Shown piece after piece: positions 22,828-33,093 of a stretch of DNA of 64,000 bases. Location: the NCBI GenBank assembly GCA_035578175.1, contig JAQMRL010000014.1:14335774-14399773 (forward strand), written 5' to 3'. The stretch's first letter is position 1, and every line of letters starts with the position of its first letter. Source of the stretch: Catonia carolina (Eukaryota; Arthropoda; Insecta; Hemiptera; Achilidae). The notes under the pieces are model-generated. The model did no database searches. It worked only from the letters and a program-made list of their open reading frames with translations, and was not told where the DNA came from. The translations under genes were made by a program, and so were the position numbers.

Positions 22828-24330
22828 CTAGTTTTTTGAACTATCGTCGGAATTTCTACACTGAGTAGCAATATGACCCTTTTTATTACATTTAAAACAT
22901 ACAAGGTCTTTATATTCAGAATTAGCATTATTAACCTGAACAGTATTACGAAATCTATTGTTATTATTATTGAATCTGGGTTTAAATGAAGGATTTACTT
23001 GTCTAGGACCAGCAACAATTGCTCTAGGACCTATCGTCGGATTAAAACCTAGTAAAGGCCTAGGTCTATTATGCGAACGACCAGGGTTATTATAAAAAGA
23101 TTCATAAGCAGCCCTTTGTTGATCACAGAACAAAACATTCTGTGACTTAACACACAAACTTTCCAATTCGACAAAATTTCGCGGTTTAAAAGAAAATACA
23201 ATTCTAGACCGTTCAGCAGGATTTAATCCCTCAATAATTGTATTAACAATTTCTTCCTCAGATTTATTTAAACGCAATATTCTCGCTGTTTCTTTAATGG
23301 ACACCATAAATTCAGAAAGTGTTTCTGAAGAAGATTGCAAACGATAAAATTTACTGTGAACAATATTAGCCAACAATCTATTAGGAATCAAAGAAAATAT
23401 GACATCCGCATGGAAGGTATCCAAATTAGACTGAACACGTAGGGCACAATTAACTTTATCGGCCAGAATTCCAGAAGTATACGGAAACAATAATTGTAAC
23501 ACATTGGAATCAGAAATATTCAATGAATCCTTCAAATTAAATGCACACTTAATGAAATCGAACAATTCGGGCAACGATAATCCATCAGTCACCTTTAACT
23601 TAGACAAAAACTGAGCGGCCGGGTTAGGCATTTTCGCATATGGGGACGACATATTAACAAGACTAGGAACTACACTAGTTGAAGCGATAGGTTGGAAAAC
23701 ATTTTGAGAATAAGTCAAAGCAGTATTAGTATTTTCAGGAATTACAGTTGTAAAATTAACATTCGGTAAAGGTGGAAATAATTCATCGGTACTAACTACG
23801 TTATTACTTTGAGTTGCACCCCCAACATTGGTATTCGCAACTGTACTAACCACTAATGGAGTTGTGGAACGACTTGGTGGCTTACTTTGAGCTAAAAACA
23901 CCTCAAAACCCTCCATACTTTCCTTAATAGACGCAACCCAAGAACTAAATTCATTTTTATTCTCACAATCAGGATTTTCATTTAAAAACCAACACAAAGA
24001 AGAAAGCCTATTACTCAAATGGGCGTAACGTACACGAATCTTTTTGGCTTCAGTATTCGAACAAGCCACTTTATCATATTCGTTAATCTGGTCAATAAAC
24101 AAAGGAATTTCAGAGTTTAAATATTCATATTCAACTTCGACATCATAACTGTCAAATACAGGAGAATGAATTTTGGCCTTATTTTTAAGAGCCTGGTTAA
24201 GTTTAATACGGGCCTCAGCGACGTTTCCAGGAAACTCAATATTTCTAATTTTAAATTCAAACATTAGTTCACTTTTTACTAAACACTCGGGTACTACCGC
24301 CTTATACAAAATCTCAGAAGTGGAATCCAT
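22828..24330 (-). CDS. Gag of gypsy-like element, with zinc knuckle
   Basis: An intact 500-codon frame starting MDSTSEILYKAV. The middle (about residues 240-400) is capsid-like, with LPELFDFIKCAFNL, FYRLQSSSETLSEFM and IVNTIIEGLNPAERSRIV. A basic Asn/Arg/Pro-rich region follows. A CCHC zinc knuckle CFKCNKKGHIATQC (CX2CX4HX4C) lies at about residues 478-491. Gag would form particles and bind element RNA. It is upstream of the protease frame (gap 22754-22827), and it is the only undamaged frame of this element. Confidence 0.87.
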   Translation of the reverse strand: MDSTSEILYKAVVPECLVKSELMFEFKIRNIEFPGNVAEARIKLNQALKNKAKIHSPVFDSYDVEVEYEYLNSEIPLFIDQINEYDKVACSNTEAKKIRVRYAHLSNRLSSLCWFLNENPDCENKNEFSSWVASIKESMEGFEVFLAQSKPPSRSTTPLVVSTVANTNVGGATQSNNVVSTDELFPPLPNVNFTTVIPENTNTALTYSQNVFQPIASTSVVPSLVNMSSPYAKMPNPAAQFLSKLKVTDGLSLPELFDFIKCAFNLKDSLNISDSNVLQLLFPYTSGILADKVNCALRVQSNLDTFHADVIFSLIPNRLLANIVHSKFYRLQSSSETLSEFMVSIKETARILRLNKSEEEIVNTIIEGLNPAERSRIVFSFKPRNFVELESLCVKSQNVLFCDQQRAAYESFYNNPGRSHNRPRPLLGFNPTIGPRAIVAGPRQVNPSFKPRFNNNNNRFRNTVQVNNANSEYKDLVCFKCNKKGHIATQCRNSDDSSKN

Positions 24331-26357
24331 TTTGAAATAATAAATTTGAAATCCAACACCAGCAAATCACGAAGTAAACAAATACAAAAACAAAATTCTA
24401 ACCTCAAAACTAACACTGACACTTTACCATCTGGCACAATTTAAAATAGATAAACAAAATATTAAAATATATGACTGACCAAATATAATCCGGTAACAAA
24501 CCCAGAACTCAACAAGGACAGCAGGGCGATAAACAGTAACACACAACTCGTAAGAAGGCCATGATCTCAATTCACACTGATCTCACAATATGCAATAGGA
24601 TGAGAGATTACAGCTTATTCTTTTTTATTCTGAAACATTAAAATAAAGAACAACACATAATCACATATACAAATTTTTAAATTAATTAACTTACATAAAA
24701 TTCCCAAAGTGGTAAGACCTAAGGAGGTAAATATTTAAAAAAAATGTTAATTATTATTGACAATAAAAAAAACAGAAAACCTAACCTTTAAATACCTTTT
24801 GCACTAAGTTATCAAAAAAAACTTTACTTTTTAAAACATACTACACAAAAGAATTAACTAAGCTATACACATAACCTATAACCTTTTTACACAACAAAAT
24901 AAAAAGAATTTACTGTTTATAAAATTAACCTTTTAAACCTTTATAAAATAATTATTGAAAATAATTATTGGAAAAATTATTAAATATATTATTGGAAAAA
25001 ATACAAAAAAAACTTATTGGAAAAATTTTACTGCAAAGTGAAAATTTTTATTTTATTTATTCATTTACTTATTATTGGAAAAACTATTATTGGAAATATT
25101 TATTGTAAATTTTTAGAAACATTATTGGAAAAATTATTATTGGAAAAATTTTACTGAACCGTCTGCGCCCTAAATCACCTTTTAACTTGGTTCAAAACTT
25201 TCATTCTAGGAGGTAAGAATTCCCAGAGATGAGATTACAACAGAGAAAGTCTATAAGAGCCACTTTGGGAAATAAATAAAAATAATTAAAACTTTTATGC
25301 TGTTGACAAAGAATTTACTTAATAAAATCAAATTTAAAGAATATACATAGAAAGGAAACTAAGTTGTGGATCCAGCAACACTTTAAAATAATTAACAAAA
25401 TTTATAAATTAATTTCAATTTAAAAAAAGTAACAAATACAATTTGTACTTCCCCGATAAAAGGTTCTTCTCGACGGAATTTTGGGTGAATATATTTAGAT
25501 CAATCCAGGATATTGTAAAGTCCAGCCATTCCTCTTTACATTTCCAACAAAATCTCCTTGGCAGAATTTACATGACCAGGACAACTATATGGCGACCAAT
25601 ATATACACAGAAACCATGATAAATCCATACACAGGAACAATATACAGGATCAATACAGCATCAACATAGCATCAATATATTTTTCTGAAACACCAAACAT
25701 ATTTCTGTAGATAACAGAAATCACAACACAAAAGGTTCCCATCCCAGAACGCGATTTTTACCTTTTTACTCCAAAATTAGAAAATATAAGCTAACATTAT
25801 AACATGAGTTTACTATAAAATAATTTCTCTCATTCTATTGCTTTATGTGAATTAATATTACAGGTGTTATTCGCCAAGTTATAGCAGAATTTGCTGCATA
25901 ACTAGTTATACATTAAAATAGCATAACTCACTGCATAATTTGCCAAATGCAAATACAAAACAAACAATAAGATTACTTTACCAAAGAACTTTACACTTTA
26001 TGACGCAATTAACAAAATTTAAAATAATAATAAAAATCTTTAGAACTCAAATTAAAACGAGATCAGTGCGTCCCAGATACATAAACCTTTCCTACTCTCA
26101 AAAGATAAATGACAAAATAAACACCTTAATTTAACCAAGAGAAAGACTTTCACTTACCCAATAATTTCCGAAGCGTCGGGCACAAGAAAAAACAAAGGAA
26201 GGACACGCCTAAACTTTACATAACGGTGAATAACTTTAAAATAATTCGCCAACAGCACTTGAAAAACGAAACTAAATGAACATACTAAAAATACTTTTAC
26301 TGAATATAACAAAATTAATAAAACATGGTGATACCGTTTGACTTTGTCTTAGTAGGC
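24331..26357. other. A-rich leader of the minus-strand LTR element
   Basis: About 2 kb between the 5' LTR and the Gag start, with A excess on the + strand. A motif TTATTGGAAAAA and variants recurs about ten times between 24950 and 25150. No gene recognised. Just inside the LTR (sense GCCTACTAAGACAAAGTC) there is no typical TGG-starting primer-binding site. Confidence 0.5.
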
Positions 26358-26815
26358 ACTAAACCAACATCTTACGCTTCCGCATAGTTTAACCGTCAGG
26401 ATACAACAGGTCGAACGAACAACCAGACATCCCCCAACCGGGGCTGTATGGAAGTCACGCGATATTAACTGACCAATCACAGCACTTCTAGCGATCATCC
26501 GATTTTTGACTACTGCTAAAACATCACGTACACCCCAAGATGTAGATGACCTCAAACAAAAGCAGGGTGGGAGGGGTGGAACATATTCCATACCCGCACA
26601 CAAAAGAAATATAAAATTCACTACTACAATATCCACTGAACAAAGAAAAAATATATCATTTGACCACAGGGTCGAATGCATTTTGAAAGAAATACAGAAA
26701 TTACCAACAGAGAATCTACTATATTATAGAATTAAGTATTCGAGGAATAAAATAATGAAATATAAAATTAAGGAAATAAAAATTAAATTTAGAAAAACTA
26801 CTTATAAACGTTACA
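26358..26815 (-). repeat. right LTR (5' in sense)
   Basis: The 458-bp uninterrupted partner of the left LTR. It preserves the empty target of the foldback transposon (GGAACATATTCCATACCC). Sense start TGTAACG at 26815. Confidence 0.85.
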
Positions 26816-27639
26816 ACCTTCACTTCATTCAATACAGGGTCGGCTGTATAATGAAATTCATTCCTCTCAGAGGAGATACTCTGACTATACTCCATTTCAC
26901 ATTCAGAATGCAGTACAGCTCTTATGAGAATCCATTGTGTTATCAGGCGTACGGAAAACATCAGGCACACACAATAAAATAACCCTCCTCCGCCAACAAC
27001 ATCCGAAGGTCAAGGGCAAAAATACGTATTTAGAGTTTCGCTTAACACGCTCCAGAATCCAGAATCCAGGTTGAGAGGGCTAAGAAGCCCTATGATGGCG
27101 ACATCGTGTTAAGGAACACCTGGTCGCTCGGGGAACAATTTCACATAGTAATTGCAACCTCGGGGAATTCAGGGAGAATTTTAAAAGATTAAATTAGGAA
27201 ATTGGATTCTGTTTCTTGGGGGATTGGAAGTGGGACTTTAGTGGAGGTAATTTAAGAAATTTAAGAAGTTACTGGTGAGTGGTAACAATTTATAATAAGG
27301 TAAAAGTGGAATTAGGAGCGGCTCTTTTTTATTTTTATTTTTATTCAAAAGCCTTTTCATTTTAATGTGGGAATTCTGTTGACATGGGGAGGCGAAGGCA
27401 TCTTGCATACTTATCGTGGAGGAATTTTGTAAATTTAATGAAGAGGGGTAGGAGTTAGGTTATTAAATTAGTGGAAACGGAAAGGGGACAATTTGGCATA
27501 ATCACCGGCCTTTTAATTTCTAATCAGTTTACAAGTTTAAATGGCGGCTCTTTTCACCGCAGTGGAGTGATTATGCATAGGAACATGGGGTCAAAACTAC
27601 CAACTGGAGGGTGAGAGACATACAAGTGGATGAGGAGGT
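26816..27639. other. no recognised gene
   Basis: Mixed-composition DNA between the LTR and the mariner fragment. It does not continue the mariner interrupted on the far side at 17358, which is notable because a clean insertion should be flanked by the two mariner halves. Nothing else recognised. Confidence 0.4.
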
Positions 27640-28182
27640 ATGGGAACATATGATGAAACGTGGTTTTTACTTATGATCCGGAAATGAAGCGCCAATCCAT
27701 GCACTGGAAGAGCCGAACTTCACAGAGCCAAAAAAAAGCTCGAATGAGCAAGTCAAAATTTAAAGCAATGATTTTTTTATATCCATGGGATTGTGTACCT
27801 TCACTGGGTTCCTGAAGGTCAAACAATTAATAAATATTACTTACTACCTTGAGGTACTTTCTAAACTACGTCAAAGAGTAAGGAAAAAACGCCCTGAAAT
27901 GTGGAAGATCAAATCATGGGTTCTCCACCAAGACAATGCGCCAGCTCATTCCGCGTTATCTTTCAAGAGGTTCCTAGCCAAGTACAGCATCTCAGTGTTG
28001 GAACATCCGCCTTATTCACCAGATCTTTCACCATATGACTTCTACCTGTTCCCTAAGGTATCTGCATTAAAAGGTACAAGATTTGAATCTGTGAAAGCTG
28101 TAAAAGAGAAAGCGGCACGTGTCCTGAATGAGCTTACAGAAGATAACTTCCAGCACCGTTTCCAAAAATGGAAAATTTTGCA
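27640..28182 (+). pseudogene. mariner transposase, catalytic C-terminal half
   Basis: Begins around DETW (first catalytic Asp, near 27650). Through two frameshifts it reads RQSMHWKS-like and KARMSKSK-like blocks. From 27800 it is cleanly in frame: YYLEVLSKLRQRVRKKRPE, WVLHQDNAPAH (second Asp), HPPYSPDLSPYDFYLFP (third Asp, D34D type), VKEKAARVLNELTEDNFQHRFQKW. It is truncated at about 28180 into an unrelated short repeat. It is the same family as 59337-60071 and different from the N-terminal mariner half at 16753. Confidence 0.85.
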
Positions 28183-29385
28183 GCCCTGGAACTAGACGAT
28201 CGAGTGCAAATAATTTATCACTCCATCTGCCTGTTATCGGCACAGAAAGTCATGTGAACCTTACAAAAAATCAATAAGATTTTCAAAATGCAATAATGGT
28301 TTTTAAAATGCGGAATGCAAGCAATATAATCTTACAAACTTTATCGTAGTTAGTAAGAATAGAATTTACCAACTTTTTTATAAAATAACACATATTCAGT
28401 AATAATTCCCTTCAACAGGCGAATCCTTTCCGATATAAACAAAATTCTTGTTCCCGTATTAAACGGTTTTTATTGGTAAAATGATTCGACTTTCAACAAG
28501 TAATATTTTTATTTTAAATTTAATTAATCTACGTAGATGCTGTGAAGTGTGCAACTAGCAACTAACTGTTGCAAAATAAAATAGTACATATTTTAGATAA
28601 TTTTTAGTGACAAGGAATGTTTACAAATAGAAACCAAAAAGTAACATTTGGAAAAAAATATAAAAATGTGTGTCCTTTTTACACTTACAACTTACCAAAT
28701 CAACGTTTTATTTTAAAATAAAATCTATCTGATGTAATTGTTTAAGCGACAAAAAGTCAAAAAGGTAGTTTTATTATTTTTTACGATTTTATATGCAAGT
28801 ACAAAGATGTTCAGAAATAGAAATTTTCTAAAACGACTGATTTTTAAACGGAACTTTTTTTTACCTTACGTGACAAGTAATTTTTAGAGGGGTTGCGTGA
28901 TCAAGTCGTATCGTTTTGGATGTTTTGATTTATAATTCATAGGTTTGTTTTTATTCTTGTCTGAAATACTGGTAGATGCATTCGTCTCCATAAAAAATAT
29001 TTATAGTTATGTTTACAATTCTAAATCTGTTCTGATCAGAATGGATAAGAATTTAAATATTTTATAAGTTATTTTGAACCCAGAAATCGTCTGGTGTGTA
29101 GAGAAATTTTTTTTCAATCCTAAATCAGTTGATATTTTTCATGATTGAAGATTTTTCGTTCCGTATTGGAGGTTGTTATATCGTATCTTCTCTTTTCTCA
29201 CAATCAAGGATTAGGCTTCCCTGTTCCGACTCACAACAGCAATAAACTATTGATATATTGCATCTTTTTCGTGGCCTTCCTATATCTCTCCTACCCACAG
29301 GCCTTTATTGCAAAACATTAAGGGGATCCTTCCCTCAGGCATTTTATCTACATGCTCCCTCAAGGCTGTAAACATCTAGTTTATT
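28183..29385. other. short repeat, then no recognised feature
   Basis: The first 65 bp (GCAGCCCTGGAACTAG and on) belong to a short repeat also found near 51497-51545 and, reversed, near 45300-45360. The remaining 1.1 kb is AT-rich with nothing recognised. Confidence 0.4.
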
Positions 29386-30335
29386 TTTACTTTCTCTTGC
29401 CTGTGTAAATATATAGGCCTACCTATAGGAAGGAAAGTTTTGTTTTCATGCCGATTTTTCGAAATCGAATTTTCACCGGATCTACACGTTTTCAGACCCC
29501 CTGAACCCAAAAACATGTTTTTGACGATTGGTCTGTGCGTGTGGGTGTGAACAAAATATCTCAAGAACGGAAAATCGTACGAACTTAAAACTTGAAACTT
29601 AAGTTAGATACTACTACCGGACCCGACACGAACACTTTCATCAAAATCGGTCAACCGGAAGTAGTAGTTTATTCGTGTCATTTTTCACTTTTTTGCGATT
29701 TTCACCTAAACGGCTCCTACAATTTTTAAAAAATCGCCTCCTTTACTACATTTTTTATGCTTTATGTGATAGGGTAGGCGCCATTGTCTACTGAAGTTCT
29801 TGAAGAGGCTGTTTTCGCGTAAAGAAATGGTTTTTTACGATTACCGCTTAAGTATGCATTTTAGCGCAAAAATGTATATAATAAAATTTGTAGAGAATTA
29901 AGAATCCTACAACTGTTATTTTAAACATTTTTTTGTATAACGCTTACTTTAGCGGTAATTAGCGATTTTCTGGGGTTTTTTCTCACGAAATCCTGTAAAA
30001 ATATTTTTTTTTACGATTTCAGCCTTAGTATGCATTATACGACAAAAGTATATGTAATCAAATGTAAGGGAAGTTAAAAGATTTACAAATTTTATTTGAG
30101 CATTTTCTCTACAGAGCCTAGTTTAGAGTGAAAGTGATTTTCCATATTTTAAGCCAAATTAAGGCTGATTTTCATTTTGCGTCTTTCACTCATGATTAAA
30201 ATAAGGTTATGTTTTTTGAGGTTAGTTTCTTTGTTTATTTCTAATGTTTTATTACTAACGTTAGATAATATTGTTCATTATTGGCATTGGCAAGAGAAAG
30301 TTGTGTGAGTGTTTCACACCAGATTTTTTTTAGTG
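29386..30335 (+). repeat. family R, copy F, near full length
   Basis: Runs from TTACTTTCTCTTGCC to CACACCAGATTTTT and carries every R block in order. These include CACCGGATCTACACG, TCTCAAGAACGGA, TCAACCGGAAGTAGTAG, GATAGGGTAGGCGCCAT and CTACAGAGCCTAGTTTAG. The GT tract is minimal here. Confidence 0.85.
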
Positions 30336-30779
30336 TTAGAACGATTTATTTTTTTATGAACTCAATAAAAATTAATATTTAACTGGATATTTTATTTGTC
30401 TGTAACGTTAAAATTTTGGTCGGCAATGGCGGGTTTAGATCTACGCCTGCAAGTTTTCGAAATAAGGGCTGGCACTTTTTGTACACCCTTATTCAAATTA
30501 AATGGCTCTTTAGATCAAACTATTAAATATTGTTTCGGCACTGAAAGGGTTAATGAGATTTTAAAGGGACAACCACCTAGTGTTCGTATATTCACAAAAT
30601 ACTGTTACAGTTTTTTTGACTTCAACTTTATTTTTGTTTACAATTGTAGATACAATATTTTTTAAAACACAACTAACGGGTGTTTCAAAAAGAACGCACT
30701 TCGAAGTTTGAGAACGCTAATTTATTACATTAAGTAATTTCAAATTATACAAATTATACGGTATGAAATTATTACCTTT
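30336..30779. other. no recognised gene
   Basis: Contains an 89-codon frame at 30396-30665 (MSVTLKFWSAMAGL start) with no family features. CGGGTGTTTCAAAAAG near 30678 looks like a DNA transposon end, but no partner was found. Confidence 0.3.
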
Positions 30780-31323
30780 TGTGACGTTTCTATCTTAGTC
30801 CCTATTTTCTTTCGCGGCATGCGTCTCGGTCGGTTTTCTCGCGTATGCGTGTTGTTATTATTTCGTTTCTTCTTTTTGTTTGCGGTCTTTTTTGTCAGTC
30901 CAGCTTTAACCATGGAGATAAGCGGATGTGTGTAGTATAACAAAAATGTAAAAGTTTAAAAGTATATTTATATTAGTGTAAAATCGCCGGAGCCTAATTC
31001 GGTAATATGAAGCATGTTTTCAATATTACACAAGACTGTAATTAAATTCATTTTGTTTATCAATGCATCATTATTATTTCTGTAATTCATTATGCTAAAT
31101 TTAGTTTTTTTTTCTTTTGTAATTGTTTATTTTTTATAACTCTTTATGTTTTATTTTATATTTCTTATTAAATCAATACAATTTTTGTTTTCAAATTTTA
31201 AATGTATATCTTTCTTTATAATCACACCTGTTCCCCTGATCGTGTCATTGCTCACTGAGTCGTATCCCTGCAATAAATTTTATTTTATCAAAATTAATTT
31301 TAAATATTTTGTGAATTGTCACA
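30780..31323 (+). repeat. 5' LTR, complete
   Basis: 544 bp, beginning TGTGACGTTTCTATC and ending ATTGTCACA, so the termini form a 6-bp inverted repeat. The first 241 bp recur at 36505-36746 with only a few changes. The end point is fixed by the primer-binding site 4 bp downstream. Confidence 0.8.
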
Positions 31324-31327
31324 AAAA

Positions 31328-31345
31328 TGGCGACCGTGTGACAGG
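31328..31345 (+). promoter_or_regulatory. tRNA primer-binding site
   Basis: TGGCGACCGTGTGACAGG just after the 5' LTR resembles the tRNA-Arg-type binding sites (TGGCGACCGTGACA) known from 412/mdg1-like gypsy elements, with a TG insertion. Confidence 0.7.
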
Positions 31346-31425
31346 ATTACGACTCTTGAGTGTGATGGGATTATGGGAATAGGTACAGAGGTTTGTACTA
31401 CTTATATTTTTAATATTTATAATCT

Positions 31426-33093
31426 GTGTATTACTTTTCTAAAATGTCGAAATTAAATACTAGGGGCAAACAAAGAATGGGTAAAGTTGTAAAATCAGGG
31501 GGTTTAGTAGGGAGTGAAGATGATACAATTAGTTTAGTAGAATCAGATGTAATAAATATTGAAAATCAAACAAATGAAGGGGAATCAAGTAGAAACAGTG
31601 AGAGTAGCGAACAAGATGCAGTCTTAGGTTTTGATAATGGTTTAAATGTAGTGTTGGAGACGGGTGATAGTACGAAATATGAGGAAATAGAGGACTTTGT
31701 ATTTAGTAGAGAAGAAGGGGATGATAATACTATTATAGTAAAAAATGTTGAAGGTGTTAATGAAATAAATAGTTTAGGGCGATGTAGGGTTGAAAGTAAT
31801 AAAACAAATGTAGACAATAGTGAATTATTAGATAAAATGATGGAAATAATGACAAGTATGCGAAGTGAAATAAAACAGGGACAGAATAGTTTAAAACAAG
31901 ACATAAAAAATTTTAAACAAGAATTAAAATCTGATTTAAACAAAGTTAATTTAGATTTAAGTCGACAAATTAAAAAGGGGGAGGAAAATTTAAATAAAAC
32001 AAACATCAGATTAGACAAAGTAGAAACTGAAGTTAGGAATATGGAAAAAACTGTTGAATATAAAATTAGTAGTAAGTTTGTCGAGAATAAAAAATTTTGT
32101 TTAGAAATGATTGGGAAAGAAGTAGAACGTACTGTTGGTAGAATAGAATTAGTTGCAAATGAACAGATTGAAAAGTGTGAAGAGGATATTCAGAAAAGGG
32201 TTGAAATAAAATTAAATCAGCAGGTTAATGGTATTAAAGCTAAAATGAAACATATTGAAAAACAGGGAACGGAACTTGGTGAAAATTTTCAAAAAATTAA
32301 CGAAACCAGAAATGAACAATTTAATGAGATTGTAGGTGAAATTAGAACTCAAAGACAAGAATTAGATGTAGTAAAAGGAAAACTGAATGAAACGTGTGAG
32401 GGGGAAAACAATAAAGTTATTAATAAATATGTAATTAATAAAGAGAGTGAAGTAATAAAATTAACAATTGATTATCATAATCCAATGGAATTTATAAAAA
32501 ATTTAAAACGTGAAATTGAGTTTAAAAAATTAAATAATTGGGAAAAAGTAAGAGAGGTAATTGATTTGGCATTAGGGCAAACTAAGGAAGGTAGTACTTG
32601 GTGGAACTACGTAAAGGAAGGAATAGAAAATGTAGAACAATTTATTGAAAAATTTAAAAATAAATTTTGGTCAGCTAACATTCAAATGGGTATCAAACTT
32701 AATTTATTTTCAGGGAAATACAGAATGGGGGGAAGTTTAAGTATGTCTGAATATTTAATGAAAAAACACAATGTAGGTAGAAATTTAGAACCGCAGATGA
32801 CGGATGGTGAATTATTGAGAGTTCTAGGTGGGCATTTTGATGGTTTCGTGAATAAAGCTAGGATAGTTAGTAGAGTCAATAGCATAGAAGAATTCATACA
32901 GTTACTAGATGAAATAGGGGGTGAAATGAGAAGGTCAGAATTAGCAGAAAGACGACAGGTAGAAAACAAATTAAATAATAATAATTTCAGTACAGTACAA
33001 AACAGATATAATAACAATAATAATTTAGGTACAACACAAAACCGCTATAATAATCATTATAATTTCAATACACTACAAAACAGAACAAAGTAA
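31426..33093 (+). CDS. Gag of gypsy-like element, coiled-coil rich
   Basis: A 555-codon frame; the likely start is ATG 31444 (AAAATG context, MSKLNTRGKQ). Residues 1-130 are acidic. Residues 135-330 are Lys/Glu/Asn heptad-rich and should form a long coiled coil. Residues 355-500 are capsid-like, with DYHNPMEFIKNLKREIEF, WWNYVKEGIENVEQFIEKF, KFWSANIQMGIKLNLFSG and EYLMKKHNVGRNL. The C-terminus is an Asn/Tyr-rich repeat (RYNNNNN, RYNNHYN) with no CCHC knuckle. Pol overlaps the end in the +1 frame. Confidence 0.85.
   Translation: MYYFSKMSKLNTRGKQRMGKVVKSGGLVGSEDDTISLVESDVINIENQTNEGESSRNSESSEQDAVLGFDNGLNVVLETGDSTKYEEIEDFVFSREEGDDNTIIVKNVEGVNEINSLGRCRVESNKTNVDNSELLDKMMEIMTSMRSEIKQGQNSLKQDIKNFKQELKSDLNKVNLDLSRQIKKGEENLNKTNIRLDKVETEVRNMEKTVEYKISSKFVENKKFCLEMIGKEVERTVGRIELVANEQIEKCEEDIQKRVEIKLNQQVNGIKAKMKHIEKQGTELGENFQKINETRNEQFNEIVGEIRTQRQELDVVKGKLNETCEGENNKVINKYVINKESEVIKLTIDYHNPMEFIKNLKREIEFKKLNNWEKVREVIDLALGQTKEGSTWWNYVKEGIENVEQFIEKFKNKFWSANIQMGIKLNLFSGKYRMGGSLSMSEYLMKKHNVGRNLEPQMTDGELLRVLGGHFDGFVNKARIVSRVNSIEEFIQLLDEIGGEMRRSELAERRQVENKLNNNNFSTVQNRYNNNNNLGTTQNRYNNHYNFNTLQNRTK

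Larger units (their letters stand above)
17359..26815 (-). mobile_element. gypsy-like LTR retrotransposon (minus), defective
   Basis: Two direct repeats of about 457 bp bound a minus-strand gag-protease-RT region. Left LTR: 17359-17590 plus 19711-19934, split by a foldback transposon. Right LTR (5' in sense): 26358-26815. A purine tract (CGAGGGGGAGAT in sense) precedes the TGTAACG start of the left LTR, as expected for a polypurine tract. Everything downstream of early RNase H is missing. Flanks do not show a target-site duplication: TTTTAAT on the left, ACCTTC on the right. The sense-strand LTR end is GGTTTAGT rather than CA. Confidence 0.8.

Noticed and set aside
26349..26982. ORFs over the right LTR as genes
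   Set aside because: They are frames through LTR sequence; the same frames recur at 17269-17622.
16753..28182. One mariner split by the 9.5 kb LTR element (N half at 16753, C half at 27640)
   Set aside because: The halves are on the same strand but the N half matches the family at 60879 while the C half matches that at 59337; an 825-bp unrelated stretch also precedes the C half.
30780..31020. 241-bp direct repeat as the whole LTR of the plus element
   Set aside because: The primer-binding site and the TGTGAC...GTCACA ends show that the 5' LTR runs to 31323; the 3' copy is truncated.
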